Assembly: GCA_018136815.1 (NCBI GenBank)
Contig: CM030938.1
Span: 4,731,724-4,795,723 of the forward strand
Origin: Isochrysis galbana
Taxonomy: Eukaryota; Haptophyta; Isochrysidales; Isochrysidaceae
DNA length: 64,000 nt
Direction of reading: 5' to 3'
Part shown: piece after piece, positions 50,801 through 60,189 of the stretch
Numbering within the stretch: the stretch's first letter is position 1
How the letters are laid out: every line of letters begins with the position of its first letter
Made by a program: the position numbers and the translations under genes
Notes under the pieces: model-generated
What the model was told of the DNA's origin: nothing
The model's database searches: none
Seen by the model: only the letters and a program-made list of their open reading frames with translations

Positions 50801-51308
50801 AGCGCGTTTCGAACCTGGGGATCGCGTCTGCATGCGATTACCAGGCCATGCCAACAAGTTGCAATTCATCTACTCGGGTCCCTACCGCGTCGTAGAGGCT
50901 CTGTCCGACACTAGGTACCGACTCCGTGATTTGGAGAACCGGTTAGTCAAGGAGGAGGTGCATATCTCGAACCTCCGGCCGTATCATACTTTCGTTGATG
51001 AAGAGCCGCTGGCTGACGACGAGTACATCGTTGAAAAGTTGCTCGATCGTCGTAACCATGGCGATTCCACCGAGTACCTCGTGAAGTGGCGTGGCTATTC
51101 TCTTCGAGAAGCCACCTGGGAGCCTCGTTCCGAGTTGCTCCGTCGTTGTTCTGATTTGCTTGATGATTATGATCGCTCCGTCGAAGAGACTTGTCCAGAA
51201 GATGTTGAGTCCCCGGAAGCAACTTCTTCGTCGGCCAGGGATACTCCTCTTCCTCCCGTTCTCGATGCGCCGTCTTCGCGCACTCGCTCCAGGCTCCACT
51301 CCCGTTGA
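47853..51308 (+). CDS. pol: Pol of A2, right part: RT, RNase H, integrase, chromodomain
   Basis: Open to the stop at 51306-51308. It carries the reverse transcriptase with YLDD near 48534, RNase H, the integrase HH-CC finger and D,D35E core, and the chromodomain (about 51015-51165, YLVKWRGY). It differs from A1 by scattered substitutions and a few lost codons in the linker before the integrase (around 49800). Combined with the left part this would make one Pol, but positions 47853-48825 repeat sequence also present before the gap. Confidence 0.88.
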   Translation, partial: GDPVTALSEEQRALLDSATIDPDRLLSDDQREEVRQLLARRIKAFALHPGAPNHTHVLEVELPLNPGAVPHRHAPSRVGRAGELIIEEEVAKMEAAGIIRKSNSAWASRVVLVSKKDGSVRFCVDYRDTNAKLRVEDSPLPLIVEAIDRLASGQGPLSSLFLCTLDLASGFWGIPIKESHKHITAFTTHRGKYEFNFLPFGIQSGPSYMCRLMDIVLGALAWEICMPYLDDVGIWSTGVGPSEEARAQASFEQMLHRLDLVLERLEWAGLTCKMSKCVFFATSTEYLGHVVSREGLKMDPKKVAAVADIDPSSINSLEAVRSFLGLCSYYRRFIRQFAAKAAPLTALTRKGCDVAKESQSEECRRAIQELKTAITSEPVLTPPRDDRPFIVKTDGASKLGIAGILSQLGDDNRERVVGYYARSLTSAERHWTVTEIELLAALESIRNWRPYLWGRRFKLVVDHSALRWLHTMKDQVAGGPASRLTRWALKLAEYRFDVEHKPGAVHQDADGLSRLASLEPEHEDEPLAGPAPLAVREPSSESLAERERSHPVAAITRSVATARGLQALDRSRRRASDSGPAIQSSYLAPGTPTSEEMRAALAEDPFVEPLLGSRETVNHEPSGQGSPPPAAASGPIAEDDSCSSSVAPAPAQQSKMFRRFVVHDGLVYYRTVLDSTDPDSLVLYVPPLLRSRYLFAYHDRSGHLGVSRMSGLLRTRVYWPGMSSDVASYIRECHECTLAKPLPRALASPSGLSVGTYPFDVVYCDVLSLAPTHNFVPGVSGYDKLVVFIDSLTRWIEAEPSNGDPSSEMALDMFIRLIVTRYGVPRQLRTDAGSNLCSVLVSRILELTGTDLSSTEPYRHEGVGFVERAQQTLIRLMRASNEGGSHWVDHLPFLLLSLRASSGRVTSRSPASLIFGRELRLPAQLSDPKSVSPTALEAASADVRSYASRLNASLRLSWSSALEATLAAQAESVRDATIKSQRPARFEPGDRVCMRLPGHANKLQFIYSGPYRVVEALSDTRYRLRDLENRLVKEEVHISNLRPYHTFVDEEPLADDEYIVEKLLDRRNHGDSTEYLVKWRGYSLREATWEPRSELLRRCSDLLDDYDRSVEETCPEDVESPEATSSSARDTPLPPVLDAPSSRTRSRLHSR

Positions 51309-51684
51309 TCCCATGTCTTGGGTAAGGGACCCGTCCCTCTAGGCTAGCCCCACGCCTCGGCTAGGGCTCCGAGTTCAAGAGCGAATCATGGAGGTGCTGA
51401 ACGCGTGCTGCCTGCGCTCTACACCCGGCGCAACACCCGAGCAAAGCTCCTGTAAAAGGGAGAAGTGGGTGGGGCAGTGCGTACGAAAGAGGCCGCCGCG
51501 TTAAGCCGCCGATTTCGTGCTCGCTTTGGATCCAAAGGGTGTTCTTGTCTCCACGTTTCGCTCGCTATGTTCCGTTGCTTCTTGTTCCGATTCTGACCTC
51601 TGGTCAGCTCAGGTTCCAGGTTCCAGGTCTCTGTTTCCAGGTTCACCGCTCGACATCGGGAGACGTCTCGATCTTAGTCGGGGG
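51309..51684 (+). other. 3' untranslated region and polypurine tract of A2
   Basis: Matches the A1 segment 12113-12499 with a small deletion near 51377. Ends GTCGGGG directly before the 3' LTR. Confidence 0.65.
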
Positions 51685-53007
51685 TGTCGCATTCATCCTA
51701 GATGATGCGATTTCCAGGCTCTTGTTTCCAGGTCCTTCGCCGTGCGGCCACACGGTGAAGCTCAGGTACATCTAGGTTGGTAGGGTTCGTCCCTAGCGAT
51801 CTAGAATTCGAGTTCTTGTTTCGTTCCTTCTAGCCTGTTTGTCAGGTCTAGATTCCAGGTTTCCTCCTTTCGGGTAATCTTGACCCAAAGGAGCCAGGTC
51901 GCCTGTCACTCGCTGCGCGCTTGTCTCAGGCTCTCGAGTTACCTTGTGAAGGCTTGTTTAGCTTCTTGCAAGGCTTGTCGTTTCTTGTTGGGTTCCGGTT
52001 CTTTCTTGGGACCTGCTCACTTTCGTTGTCGTCCAGGCCTGTTCTTCGTAGGTTCTGCTTGGCCTGGTTAGGGTTTCGTTGAATCCCCGCGTTCGGCGTT
52101 TGGCGTTGGCGTTCGGAAACTTCCTCTCACATTCCTTAGGTCCGCTACCCTTGGCTTGTAGGTCCTTGCTTCTTTCTTCTCGGTCAAGGTTTTGGCGAGC
52201 GAGTCGGTTGCTCTAGCCGCTCGAGATTTGAGGTTTAATTTGCCATCTCCCCTTGGAGATCGGTGTAGGTTCGCTTCCTAGGTGAGGGAATCTTTCCCCT
52301 TGATGCAAGTTACATGCAAGCCCTTGGCCCCTTTGGTGTTTCTTCCCCTTGGTTGCTACTCAGGGTTGTTCGTTAGAAGCGTCTAGAAGGTTCACGCTCA
52401 ACGGCAAGATTTATTCGGTCGTGAAGATATCTCGTCGCGATCTGTATCCAAAGTGATCGCCGTGGTCGCGCGACATGACGCTCCCCTTCGGACTCTCCGC
52501 TACGTGGGAAGTTACAACGGAGACACGCTCCGGCCGTCGCTGCGGAGTCTCTCTCTCACTCGCTCTCTCTCTCCGTCTCTCGCGACGTGTTTGAGTTATC
52601 GGTGATTTGGGGTCGCGGTTGCTTGATAATTTGCTTGGTTTGGGTGAATGATTCCGGTGTGTTCGTGAGTCGGTGTATCCTGTTGTTCTCAGCTTCGTTG
52701 TCCGTCGTTGTTCGCTGCGTCGCTGCACTCAAGCAGCTTAGGCTCCCTCCCTGAGGGAAGAGTTCTTTGTAGGTCTAACAATCTCTTACAACCCATCACA
52801 CTAGGGCCGCTAGGAGCGCCTCGCCGCCCCACAGCCCTTCGTTCGCCGTTCGTTCCCCGTCCAGACACCCAAATGGGGTTGCCCGACCCAGTCCAGAATT
52901 TCATTCACCCGACTCCCGGTGGGGAGGAGGGCCAAAGCGCCGCGCTAGCCGCCGGTGCTGCTCGCGACGGAGTGGCTCAGAGCCCTCCGGCTCCGCTCGA
53001 CTCGACA
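51685..53007 (+). repeat. 3' LTR of A2 (1323 bp)
   Basis: Complete LTR, TGTCGCATTC to ACTCGACA, followed by GTATA. Because the LTR includes the start of gag, an open frame from ATG 52873 (MGLPDPVQ...) is present here too and runs out into family B DNA. Confidence 0.92.
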
Positions 53008-53498
53008 GTATATCGGCGGTAGCTCCACAGCGAGGTCTGCTCTCGGTGTTCTGACTTCTCTGTTTCGCATGTCTGTGCGCCGATGAGTTGCCTTGGTGCC
53101 GACGCTTGACAGTCCGCCCTGAGTGTGGTTAGTTTTCGCCCTGTTTGGTTTAGTTCGTGTGTGTCTGTGTGACGAGGGAACTTTTTGAGTCCCTGTGTTG
53201 TAGTCTCTCGTGTCTACCTTGGATCTAAGAAGCTCTCATTCTCCTTCTCTCTCTTCCTCTAGCTCGCTAGCTAGCCTCGGCCCTACCCTCCAACGCCGCG
53301 CGTTGTGAGCCTCCGAACCTCCGTCTCTCTTCTCGTCCCTCGCACTCGATGGTAGAAGCTGTCAGACCCGACTTCTACTATGACCTCTCAGACATATTCC
53401 CGCAAGCAACTACCTACGACTCCTTCACGGCCGCGTCAGCTGCCGGCTCGATCGAACGGCCCTCTGCCCACGAGCCAGTAGTCATCGCGTGTTCGACA
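53008..53498 (+). repeat. Family B LTR, right part
   Basis: Continues the LTR interrupted at 32339. It begins with the duplicated GTATA and ends GTTCGACA, followed by AGCACAAATTCCG, the same type of LTR/internal border as family A. Total family B LTR length is about 670 bases. Confidence 0.75.
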
Positions 53499-53588
53499 AG
53501 CACAAATTCCGTCTTGGCGCCTACGACCGCGCCATCCCATAATTCCGCTCCAGGATCGGAGAAGCGCCGGCGCTCCGCACGCTCCTAG
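53349..53588 (+). pseudogene. gag: Family B gag, N-terminal fragment
   Basis: ATG at 53349 lies inside the family B LTR (about 50 codons before its end), starting MVEAVRPDFYYDLSDIF. At the LTR border both families read (S)T-STxSxL. The frame stops at 53588, where homology to family B is lost, so the element is truncated here. Confidence 0.65.
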
Positions 53589-54243
53589 TGCCCCAGCGCG
53601 TTCGCTTTCGTGGTGGTGTGCGGCGGCTCCGGCGCAGCGGGAACGTAGAACGTAGCTAGCTAGCATGGCGGCGGTAGTAAGTCGGTTGTAGGTGGTTGTG
53701 TCGGCCTGGGCTTGCTGTAGTTGATTGAAGTCTTGCAGCTGGTGCTTTCTAGTACCCAGATTAGCGAATGGACGGTGTTTCCCACTTCTTGACATTGTCG
53801 ATGCCATTGTGCACTTTGCGCCCGTTCCGAGATCATAAAATGTGGTTTATGATCTCCGGCTGAGGCTCGTTTCCGCGCGCCCCCATTAGTTATCTTCCGC
53901 GCGCCGCGCGCAAGTCTGTAGCATGTAAGCATGTAAGCTCGGTGGCTATTAATAGGTTGTTAATAGCTTTTGTCATCACAGCTATCTTGCTAGATAGAGA
54001 TAGTGCTCTTTCGCTATCTTGATAGATAGAGATAGTGCTTTTGCTGGGTAGATAGTAGATAGCCTAATATCTTGATATCTGTCTATCATGTTCACAACCT
54101 TATCCGAGACCATCTCTCCGGCAATCTGAGCTCTGAGCAGCGGCCGCGTGGGCGTATGCATATCCAGAGATATCCAAGACTGTCCGAGCGAAGCTCGAAG
54201 CTCGTTTCCTCTTTGGAAACGAGCCGCGGAGGCGCAGTTTTTG
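53589..54243. other. Spacer with short tandem repeat
   Basis: No gene recognised. At about 53981-54041 two roughly 31-bp units built on CTATCTTGATAGATAGAGATAG occur in tandem. Confidence 0.5.
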
Positions 54244-54394
54244 TAGAAGGAATGAAACGAGAACCTGAATTCTAGGTCGCTAGCTAGGGGCGAACCCACC
54301 AACCTAGATTTGCCTGAGATTCACTGTGTGGCCGCACGGCGAAGGACCTGGAAATAAGAGCCTGGAAATCGCCTCATCTAGGATGAATGCGACA
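54244..54394 (-). repeat. Family A LTR fragment, inverted
   Basis: The reverse complement starts TGTCGCATTCATCC and follows the first 150 bases of the family A LTR with about 10-15% differences by eye. It ends exactly at the TG terminus on the right and is truncated on the left, so it is an old fragment. Confidence 0.8.
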
Positions 54395-55129
54395 CTCCTA
54401 TATATGATAAATAATAGTAATAAACTCATTCATCATTTAAATAGTAAACGGCGTATTTGACTAAACACCAAACACCGAGCGTGCGTCCGTCCATAGTCAG
54501 TAAACCCACTGTAAACTCTTATGGTAAATGTATTTAAATTGAAGTCGACCAAAATAAACCTTCACATGGTCCTCTTTCGACGGAACGACTGAACGCGACC
54601 TTGGCGTGGAGCGGACAAGGTTGAAGGTTGTGCGTTGTGCGTTGTGTATGTGTAGTGTGTGTAGTGTGCGCGATGTGTACGCGCGCTTCGGTGTGCGTCT
54701 CGAGGGCGCCCGGCGCGCTATGTTGATGCGCTCGTCGAGATGCCTGCAAGGCGGCCAACACACGCGGCGATTCCATCGGTCGCTCGTAAGCGCCGCCGCG
54801 TGGAGTGACTGTTGTACGACTGACTGTACACGGCCGGGGGGGGGGGGGGGACAAAAATAGCGTGGAGGGTTTGCTTGAAGAGTAAGATTATCTTCTCGAC
54901 TCTGAGTGTATTTTTCGAAACTGATCGATGGGCGACCCGATGAGGAGTCTGTGGCCGGGCTGCCGTGTGGGCGTGGGGCCTTGCTGCCCGGTGGTGGGAG
55001 AGTTGGCAGGGAAGAATGGGTCGGCGCCTCTGGCACTCGCCATCTCCTTCCGCTCGGGTGGCTTCTCGCTCAGCCGCTTGATCGTGATTAAGCGATGTAT
55101 CAACCAATGTAAGGCTGCTGCTGTCGCAT
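54395..55129. other. Unassigned region
   Basis: No gene recognised. Contains a G homopolymer of about 16 at 54835-54850. Frames on both strands look compositional. Confidence 0.4.
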
Positions 55130-55660
55130 CGTGGGATGGGGGAGAGGGAGGGAGGGAGAGAGGGAGAGCGCGGGAGGGAGATGGAGGGAGAGCGAGGGAG
55201 ATGGAGGGAGAGCGAGGGAGAGCGAGGGAGAGCGAGGGAGGGAGAAGGAGGGAGGGAGGGAGGGTGGAAAGGAGCCAGGTAGGGACGGAGAGGGAGGGAG
55301 AGGGAGGGAGAGAGCAGGAGGGAGGGAGGGAGGGATGGGGGGGAGAAGGAGGGAGGGAGGGAAAGGGATGAGGAGAGAAGAGGGGCAAGTGACAAGGGAG
55401 ATCAGAGAAAGGTAGCGCACTGGCGGCGGTCGGGGCAGCGGAGGGAGGAGGGAGGGAGGCAAGGAGGAAGGGAGGGAGAGGAAGCGAGATTGGGACGGGG
55501 AGGGGAAGGGAGAGAGGGAGAGTTTTCGGTGGATTTGCGCGAGGATGGTGGAAGCGGGGGGAGGAAGGGACCAAGGGGAGGCTGAGGCAGGGGAGTCTGT
55601 GGGCGGAGAAGGTGAGGAAGGAGGGCGTGGGACGGGGGAGCAGGGGGGAGGGAGAGATGC
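55130..55660. repeat. Purine tract, GGGA-rich
   Basis: Over 500 bases of nearly uninterrupted GGGAGA/GGGAGG repeats on the plus strand, ending about 140 bases before the first ATG of the GT61-like gene. Pro/Ser/Leu-rich minus-strand frames here are artefacts of composition. Confidence 0.9.
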
Positions 55661-55801
55661 AAAACGGCTGATGCTCTTGGTCCGTGACTTGTATGCCACT
55701 AGTGCCGCCGCCCGCACCTGAGAAGGTGGGGTTAGAGACTGGGCTCTGCATGCTCACTGTACGTGCTGCCGTGCGAGAGGGTCCTTGCGGGACAAAGGTC
55801 G

Positions 55802-57696
55802 ATGTGCTCGGGATGGCGTTTGTTTGCCACATGCTCCGCCGCCAGCAAGTGTGCACAAACGCATGCTTTGCCACTCCGGCCCTTCGGGGTCGTTGCCCAA
55901 CGGCGTCGCATGCTCCGCGCATCGTTCTCGCTCTCCTCGAACGACGCCTCAGCCTACCCCAATCCACTCCACGCAAATGCAGACGGCCACATCTGGGAGC
56001 ACGTCGAGGCGATCTACGCCGCCCTGCTGGAGCACGAGAAGGTTACTGGCGCTCTCCCTGCACAGCTCTTCCTTCCCGACAGCGTGTGGCTTCGCAACGT
56101 GCACAACTGGATGCGCAGGAAGGGGGCATTGCCGGCTTTTTCGGAAGCGGCGACGGTGTTAGGATCTCCCGAAATTCCTGTGCGTCGCGTGCCGTGGCTT
56201 GCCGGGTGCGCTCCACCTACGCGCCACGAGGAGTTATTTTTTGCCAATCGATCACAGGCTAAGCAAGCCATTCACGCAGGCAAGGCCCCCTTTTGTTGTA
56301 TTGGAAGCGCCCCGCAAATGTTGGTTGCCCCACCTTCGTCAAGAGACATCCGACGCATTGGTGGCGGCACCGTCCACGGTGTTGCAGAGACGGCGGGGTC
56401 CTTGGATTTGTCCACCGAGTTGATTCCACCTAGGAATACAATATTTGCGCAGCTCAACGTGCAATTCCACCATAATGTGGCGTGCTCGAGGCTAGTGCGT
56501 TGGTCCATGCGCCGGCATATGTGGCGAGCCCTCGGAGTCGGACGACCAAACAATCACTCTGGCATCTTCCCATTGCTCGCGAAATGTAATCATTGGCATA
56601 AGGGAGACCTGAACAAGTCAAATGTACGGCTGGGTCTCGATAGTGGCCTGCACACTCCGCCGTACTTGTTCACCCTTGTCCTCAACGCCCAGGCGAGCAA
56701 TGGGCGCCGCATGCTGCGTGAGATAGAGCTCGCAGAGCGGTTGCGACAGCTTGTGGGCAACATGAATAATGCGCAGCGCGAAGCAAGCCGAAACGCTACG
56801 CGCGGTCAGGCTGCGGCAGGGCCTGCGGGCCTTGGAGGTTCAGAAGCTCAAACTTCACACGCCGACCTCGAGTTTCGCGCTGTGGATCTTCAGAGCCTCA
56901 GCTTGGTCGAAGAGGTGAGCATACCGCCCGATGCGGAGGTATTGGAAGCGTCAGAAGGATGAGAGTGGAATGGCCATCCAACCCATGCGGCCTGTTGTTC
57001 ACTTGTGGAACCTCATGGTGAGCCAGGGGGTGCGTCAAGGGTTAAGGCCGTTGCGGCGTACAAGGGGCCATTCGCGAGCCCTTCGCCTTTTTTCCAGGCA
57101 TTTGACCCTCACACCTCCATGTTGCGCAGCTCCGCTTGCTCAGCCGCACGCGAGTTCTCGTCGCCCTGTTTGGTTCCGCTTTGCACAACTGTCGACTTTT
57201 GGCACCACCCGCTCTGGTCGTCGAGATTCACGGCGCGCTCGTTTCCGATCACGGCGAATCGGACGTGTGGTTGTATGCGCGCCTCTGCACAGAGATGGGG
57301 CATCGTTGGGTTGGCGTGCCAGTGCCCAACGCCTTGCCTACAAAGCTTCTTGGAAAGCACCCGAAGGGTGCACCTATATGGGGCCATCATAATCAAAGCA
57401 ACAACAAGGTGGCTGATATTGACATTGATGCTGTCGTCGAGGTTGTCGAGCGGGCTCTGGCAACCATTCGAGGTGTTGGACATGGTCGGCAGACCTCACC
57501 GGAAGATGATCCACAGGGACAATTGATGCAGTGGCGCGCACTGCATGAGGAGTATGGACGCAAAGCGTATCTGGACCATCGGGCGCCTAATCCGACAACC
57601 ACCGGCAACTTTGCGCGGACAGTAGACCGGCTGATGACTAGGCCGCAATATGCAAGGCGTGGTTGGTCGGGCGAGAACCTACTAGAGTTGATGTAG
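55802..57696 (+). CDS. GT61-like (DUF563) glycosyltransferase
   Basis: Two exons recognised: 55802-56914 and 57130-57696, with donor GTGAGC, a GCGCAG acceptor and phase 0, giving about 559 residues. GT61 enzymes add sugars such as xylose or GlcNAc in the ER/Golgi; the acceptor here is unknown. Evidence: NADGHIWEHVEAIYAALLEH (the N-x-x-H ... D-type block), QLFLPDS, PYLFTLVLNAQASNGRRMLR (the RR-I/L-N-E block), a LQSLSLVEE end of exon 1, and LVALFGSALHNCRLLAPP then VVEIHG in exon 2, matching the HGAAL.N.LF.PPG..VVE block with Phe for the His. The 5' end is uncertain: 55802 is the first ATG in an open frame that begins earlier, and a signal anchor may lie in an unseen exon. Confidence 0.6.
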
Positions 57697-57756
57697 CGAG
57701 AGTGGCCGAACGCTTATGTCACATCGGTCTTGATGCTGATTTTGTTCGCCTGGGTC

Positions 57757-57882
57757 AACTAAGTTTATACTTAGTTTGCCCATGGGGGGGCACGAGCCCC
57801 ACCCTCCCTCCACTCCTCCCCCGCCATAGGGGAGGAACCATGGAACCACCCATGCTCCTGGCATGCCTGACATAGAGGTGGG
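57757..57882 (+). repeat. Partial SINE-like repeat, copy I
   Basis: Starts CAACTAAGTTTATACTTAG and follows copies II and III through the CATGGGGGGGCACGAGCC and GGGGAGGAACCA segments, then diverges after CTCCTGGCATGCC. No clear target duplication was found, so it is truncated or older. Confidence 0.65.
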
Positions 57883-57969
57883 GAGAGTGGGTTGAAAAAA
57901 AAATCTTGTTGATCCGGAGGCCCACATTTTTTTATCGTCGGACCGGGGGAAGATTTCCCCCCGTCTCTC

Positions 57970-57987
57970 TCAACTAAGTTTATACTT
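57970..57987. repeat. Isolated palindromic head motif
   Basis: AACTAAGTTTATACTTAG occurs here without the rest of the repeat. CTAAG TTTATA CTTAG can form a hairpin. It lies 7 bases before an ATG. Confidence 0.6.
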
Positions 57988-57994
57988 AGACGCG

Positions 57995-58111
57995 ATGGAG
58001 CGCGCCGACGCGACTTCCCTCTCCTTCGGGCCCCCCACCGAGGGCGCCCCCCCAGCGCCCATGGAGCAGCCGCTGATGAAGCGGCCGCGTCCGCACACAG
58101 AGGCCGAGCAG
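57995..58111 (+). CDS. Possible first exon of an unknown gene
   Basis: ATG 57995 opens 39 codons (MERADATSLSFGPPTEG ... KRPRPHTEAEQ) ending at a CAG/GTGTGT donor. The charged, basic-patch composition looks protein-like rather than low-complexity, but no following exon could be assigned; SINE-like copy II begins 120 bases further on and may lie in its intron. No family recognised. Confidence 0.3.
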
Positions 58112-58231
58112 GTGTGTGCGACTCAGGTCGCGCCGCACGGCCCGTGGCCCCGGCCACACCACTCATGGCAGCCATGCTGGACTCCCCCATGGGGAGCAGC
58201 AGGCTGCTGGCAGCTTTCCATCAGTGTCAGG

Positions 58232-58988
58232 CAACTAAGTTTATACTTGGTTGACCCATGGGGGGGCACGAGCCCCCCCCCTCTCTCCACTCCTCCCCTG
58301 CCATGGGGGAGGAACCACCCATCCTCCTGGCATGCCCGATGGCTTGCCAGGAGGAGACTGCTCTACTGACCCACTCCCTTCCCCACAGGCTCGCCCCATT
58401 CGCCCATCCTGGCCCCTCGTGGCCAGCCCATTGCTCCAACCCCCCCTCCCCCCCTGGTCGACAGGCAGACAGGTGCAGCGTGGGGCCCCCAGAGGCTCAG
58501 GAGCGCCAGCGAGGGAGAGGCAGGGGAGGCCAGGGCCCAGCCCCAGCCTCCTCTGCCCCCTGAGCTAGCCTCCATGAGCCTCCAGGGGTCGCCAGGGGCA
58601 GCTGCAGGCCTGCCGCAGGCGCGCCATCGCGCGTGCCGCAGGAGAGGGGAGAGAGAGCGCGGAGAAGGGGATGGGCGGAGCGAGAGCTCCGCTCACCGAA
58701 AAATTGGTAAGTCCCGCTCTTGTTTACAGGATAAGTCGGGACAGAGTCGGCCGCCCACTCGGAGACACAGGAGGAAGGGGGGGAATAGATCACCGGGGGG
58801 GGGGCGCGGGCCACCGGACCATATCTAAGCCCTTTTCCCCTATCCCCCTAGTAGTGCACGGGGGGAGCCGCCTTATGGCGGGGGGAGAAGGGCCGGGGGA
58901 GTGGGGGTGTAGAAAGTTTTCCTACGTGAGTAGAAAGTAGAGGGTCCACGGCCGCGTGTGCGGTGAGACTATTAAAAGGTTCAATTAA
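58232..58988 (+). mobile_element. SINE-like insertion, copy II (757 bp)
   Basis: Flanked by a perfect 17-bp duplication TTTCCATCAGTGTCAGG (58215-58231 and 58989-59005). Nearly identical to 61301-62057 by eye. It begins with the CAACTAAG...CTTGG head, has no significant ORF and ends ATTAAAAGGTTCAATTAA. The long variable duplication and the absence of inverted repeats point to LINE-driven retroposition. Internally it carries GTAAGT followed 17 bases later by TTTACAG, strong splice-like signals. Confidence 0.8.
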
Positions 58989-59005
58989 TTTCCATCAGTG
59001 TCAGG

Positions 59006-59272
59006 TTCCAGTGGCCACCTCTCCATTGTCCATTGGGCATGCCTTATGGCAGAGGCCCCTCCCGCCCTGGCAAGGGCCGCGCTGCTCCGGCAGCGCGGCC
59101 CGCGGCCGGGTGGCCCCTATGGGCACAACACACATCCCACTGCCCACTGTGGCCAACAGCATACGCTTCAGAGCCACCCCCTCATGCACACCTCACCACA
59201 CACACAAAGCACACGCACACGCCCCCCGTGGGGACAACAATGACAGGACCCCTCCACTCAATGCCCCCTCAC
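59006..59272. other. Intergenic or intronic spacer
   Basis: No feature recognised other than CA-rich sequence near 59185-59222. It could be an intron of the minus-strand candidate gene. Confidence 0.35.
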
Positions 59273-59883
59273 CCAACGTCTCGTGCATGACGTGCATGCC
59301 CACCCTCAACTCTGCTGTCTCGCTCTCCGCGGCCACCCTCTCGCCCGTCGCCTCGTCCATCTCGTCGATCGCGCCTTCCTCCTCCTCCTCCTCCTCCTCC
59401 TCCTCCTCCTCCTCCTCCTCCTCCTCCTCTTGTTCTGCTGACTCCGACTCCTGCGTCTGCGCGTGCATAGGAGCGGGCGCCGTCAGCTCCTCCTCCTCCT
59501 CCTCTGCCCGCTGACTCAAGCCTGCGACCGCAACCGTTTTCCGTTTTGAAACTGTGAGCAAGGCAGGAGGTGGTTAGTCACACAATGAGGGGTGTGGGCG
59601 GCCACGCGCCCCATGCTCCATGTCGCACTGAATTGTGTGCTTGATGGTTGATGCGTGAGAGGGTGTTGTCGTGTTGTCGTGGTGAGTGAAGGCAGCTAGT
59701 GCGGCGCGAGCGAGCGGCCGAGCCGGCGCTTCGTTCGGCGCGTCGCGCGTCGCGCGTGCGATGCTCCGCTAGGTGTGTGTGGCGTGATGGGAGTGGGCGC
59801 TGGGGACAACGGGCAGGAGCATGAGGCAGGAGGGCCTCACCTCTCCTCCGCATGGTCGTGCTCGCAGTCCGTGTCTGTCGCAT
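59273..59883 (-). CDS. Candidate acidic/poly-Glu protein, partial
   Basis: Two minus-strand exons can be joined: 59883-59841 (starting at an ATG) and 59551-59273, with donors GTGAGG and GTGAGG and an ACAG acceptor, in phase. The product begins basic (MRQTRTASTTMRRR, then SKRKTVAVAGLSQRAEEEEE) and continues with a run of about 18 Glu from (TCC)n, then GAIDEMDEATGERVAAESET. No domain recognised. The plus-strand reading is a poly-Ser frame; the consistent splice signals favour the minus strand, but coding status is uncertain. Downstream exons were not found. Confidence 0.35.
59380..59430. repeat. (TCC)n trinucleotide repeat
   Basis: About 16 TCC units in a row; on the minus strand this is poly-Glu in the candidate gene above. 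Confidence 0.9.
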
Positions 59884-60189
59884 CTGCAATCATCGAACAC
59901 CATTACTAAGATAATCAGCCTCATTATTAACGTGTCTACCATGTCCTCTTTGTGGGACCTCGCTGGTGAACCCCAGGCGAGCTACGCGCCCCTCGGTGGA
60001 TTTGTTTTTGATCTGCGAGGGCTTTGTTTTCGCGTAGGCCCCCCACACTCACCCAAATATCCACCAAGTATTCAACGCTCCCACCCAAATATCCGGAGAT
60101 AGCTGGTTCTGCCAAAATCAGCCCAAATATCCAGTAGATATATCCGGATATTTCTGCCAACCCCAAACACGAACGCGCTACGGGGGGAC
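59884..60189. other. Spacer with CCAAATATCC repeats
   Basis: No gene recognised. Between 60050 and 60160 the motif CCAAATATCC/ATCCGGATAT recurs at least four times. Confidence 0.45.

Larger units (their letters stand above)
32340..53007 (+). mobile_element. Ty3/gypsy chromovirus, family A, copy A2 (nested in family B)
   Basis: Complete element bounded by TG...CA LTRs and by a 5-bp target duplication GTATA (32335-32339 and 53008-53012). The apparent length of 20.7 kb includes a gap and a repeated segment; without them it is 13,267 bp, which fits A1. The 5' and 3' LTRs differ at several positions, so this insertion is older than A1. Gag is intact; Pol is open on the left until a one-base loss near 39682 and is open again from about 47853 to the stop. 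Confidence 0.9.

Noticed and set aside
32340-53007. Two tandem family A elements or a genuine 20.7-kb element
   Set aside because: There is no second LTR between the copies, the copies meet at a 100-N gap, and the differences are one-base losses; a contig overlap explains all of this.
53981-54041. CRISPR-like repeats
   Set aside because: Only two imperfect tandem units without spacers, in a eukaryotic context.
54718-55976. Long minus-strand Ser/Pro/Leu ORFs
   Set aside because: They read through the 500-bp GGGA tract; composition explains their length.
58690-58745. Very short intron inside SINE-like copy II
   Set aside because: GTAAGT to TTTACAG is only about 23 bases, too short for a spliceosomal intron; kept only as splice-like signals.
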